Source: Glycocaulis profundi (GTDB lineage: Bacteria > Pseudomonadota > Alphaproteobacteria > Caulobacterales > Maricaulaceae). From it: a stretch of DNA of 64,000 nucleotides. Made by a program: the position numbers and the translations under genes. Below the pieces are notes generated by a model. It made no database searches, had not been told where the DNA came from, and saw only the letters and a list, made by a program, of their open reading frames with translations. Positions 63,711-64,000 of the stretch are shown here, piece after piece. Each line of letters begins with the position of its first letter. Within the stretch, counting starts at the first letter, position 1. Where the stretch lies: contig VJOU01000013.1 of assembly GCA_007050995.1 (NCBI GenBank), forward strand, positions 48,188-112,187, read 5' to 3'.

Positions 63711-63811
63711 TCGTCATCCCGGACGGCCCGTCAGGGCCGATCCGGGACCTGTGCTCCCAGCGTGCGCAGGGGTCCCGGCTCGGCGCGCTGCGCGCTTGGC
63801 CGGGATGACGG
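63711..63811. repeat. Palindromic intergenic repeat (CGTCATCCCGG type)
   Basis: The stretch begins CGTCATCCCGGACGG and ends with the complementary CCGGGATGACGG; inner arms GATCCGGGACC and GGTCCCGGCTC also pair. Such CGTCATCCCGG elements are common intergenic repeats in alphaproteobacteria. It may terminate the scoAB transcript by folding. Only one copy occurs here. Confidence 0.65.
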
Positions 63812-64000
63812 CAGGAGCGCGACCACAATCTTATCCACCCCCTCCGTCCCCGGCCTCATACTGTGCGGGCTTCATCCCATGAGGGGGCGGTCCGGACCGT
63901 CTGTTCCGCGGGGTGGGGCGCGGCGACCCGAGCGGGGCGGGGGTGACGGCCCGTTTCTCCGTGAAAGGGCGGCCGGGACTGCGGCGATCCTGGAGACGTG
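63812..64000. other. Stretch with no supported gene at the window end
   Basis: From 63812 to the end I see no convincing feature. A frame from ATG 63879 stays open to base 64000, but its product is only Arg/Gly/Pro-rich and has no ribosome-binding site, so it is not called. CGGTCCGGACCG near 63890 is a short perfect palindrome. A promoter region for a gene beyond the edge is possible. Confidence 0.4.

Noticed and set aside
63879..64000. Partial coding sequence running off the window end
   Set aside because: No ribosome-binding site and an Arg/Gly/Pro-rich product without recognisable motifs; not enough to support a gene.

Overview
The window is dense, very GC-rich bacterial chromosome, almost certainly from an alphaproteobacterium. 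The gene set points towards the Caulobacterales/Maricaulales side (Hyphomonadaceae- or Maricaulaceae-like marine bacteria). Supporting markers are a K+-independent H+-pyrophosphatase, an NDUFS4-type complex I subunit, a cytochrome bc1 chaperone (CBP3-like) next to plsX-fabH-ihfA-merR, a class I PHA synthase, SdhE, heme A synthase and a PopA-like degenerate GGDEF protein. The lineage is an inference; there is no rRNA here to confirm it. No IS element, prophage, CRISPR array or plasmid function was seen.

Layout. 1-7.9 kb: the 3' end of thiL, hppA, bamE, the bc1 chaperone, then plsX-fabH-ihfA-merR and tRNA-Pro(GGG). 7.9-14.2 kb: an AI-2E-type exporter, a YfcC-type carrier, an acyl-CoA dehydrogenase pair and ctaA. 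14.1-26.4 kb: a phytase-like lipoprotein, rplM-rpsI behind a hairpin-rich leader, phaC, glpX-recJ, tRNA-Glu, a LOG protein, ppa, tRNA-Pro(TGG), NDUFS4-like, tRNA-Arg and small genes. 26.6-38.7 kb: a methyltransferase, a divergent SDR/AraC pair, a ZnuD-like TonB receptor, a DbpA-type helicase, an S9 peptidase, metC, an orphan amino-acid binding protein and cysK. 38.8-47.5 kb: two convergent operons of photo-oxidative stress type. 47.6-64 kb: kdsA-hldE, a DUF3089 protein, DUF502, recG, an AT-rich HEPN-like gene, sdhE, mfd, a popA-like gene, an AMACR-family enzyme, a YihY protein and scoAB.

The most interesting region is 38.8-47.5 kb. A ChrR-like cupin protein, a DUF6134 protein, an FeS-type (6-4) photolyase and an SDR face a class I photolyase, a COG2907 flavoprotein, a DUF1365 protein and a Cfa-family methyltransferase. 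Each operon is preceded by the same element, TGATCC-N18-TAGnAA, which matches the ECF11 sigma-E promoter type known from the Rhodobacter singlet-oxygen response. No rpoE gene lies beside the ChrR-like gene, and its anti-sigma zinc cysteines appear to be missing. Together this looks like a relocated light-stress regulon combining DNA repair with membrane fatty-acid modification.

Other items worth a look are a lone AT-rich HEPN-like gene between recG and sdhE, a DUF3089 protein without its nucleophilic serine, a degenerate GGDEF protein that keeps the RxxD c-di-GMP site, and several convergent gene pairs whose stop codons share or abut palindromes (CTAG, TGATCA).
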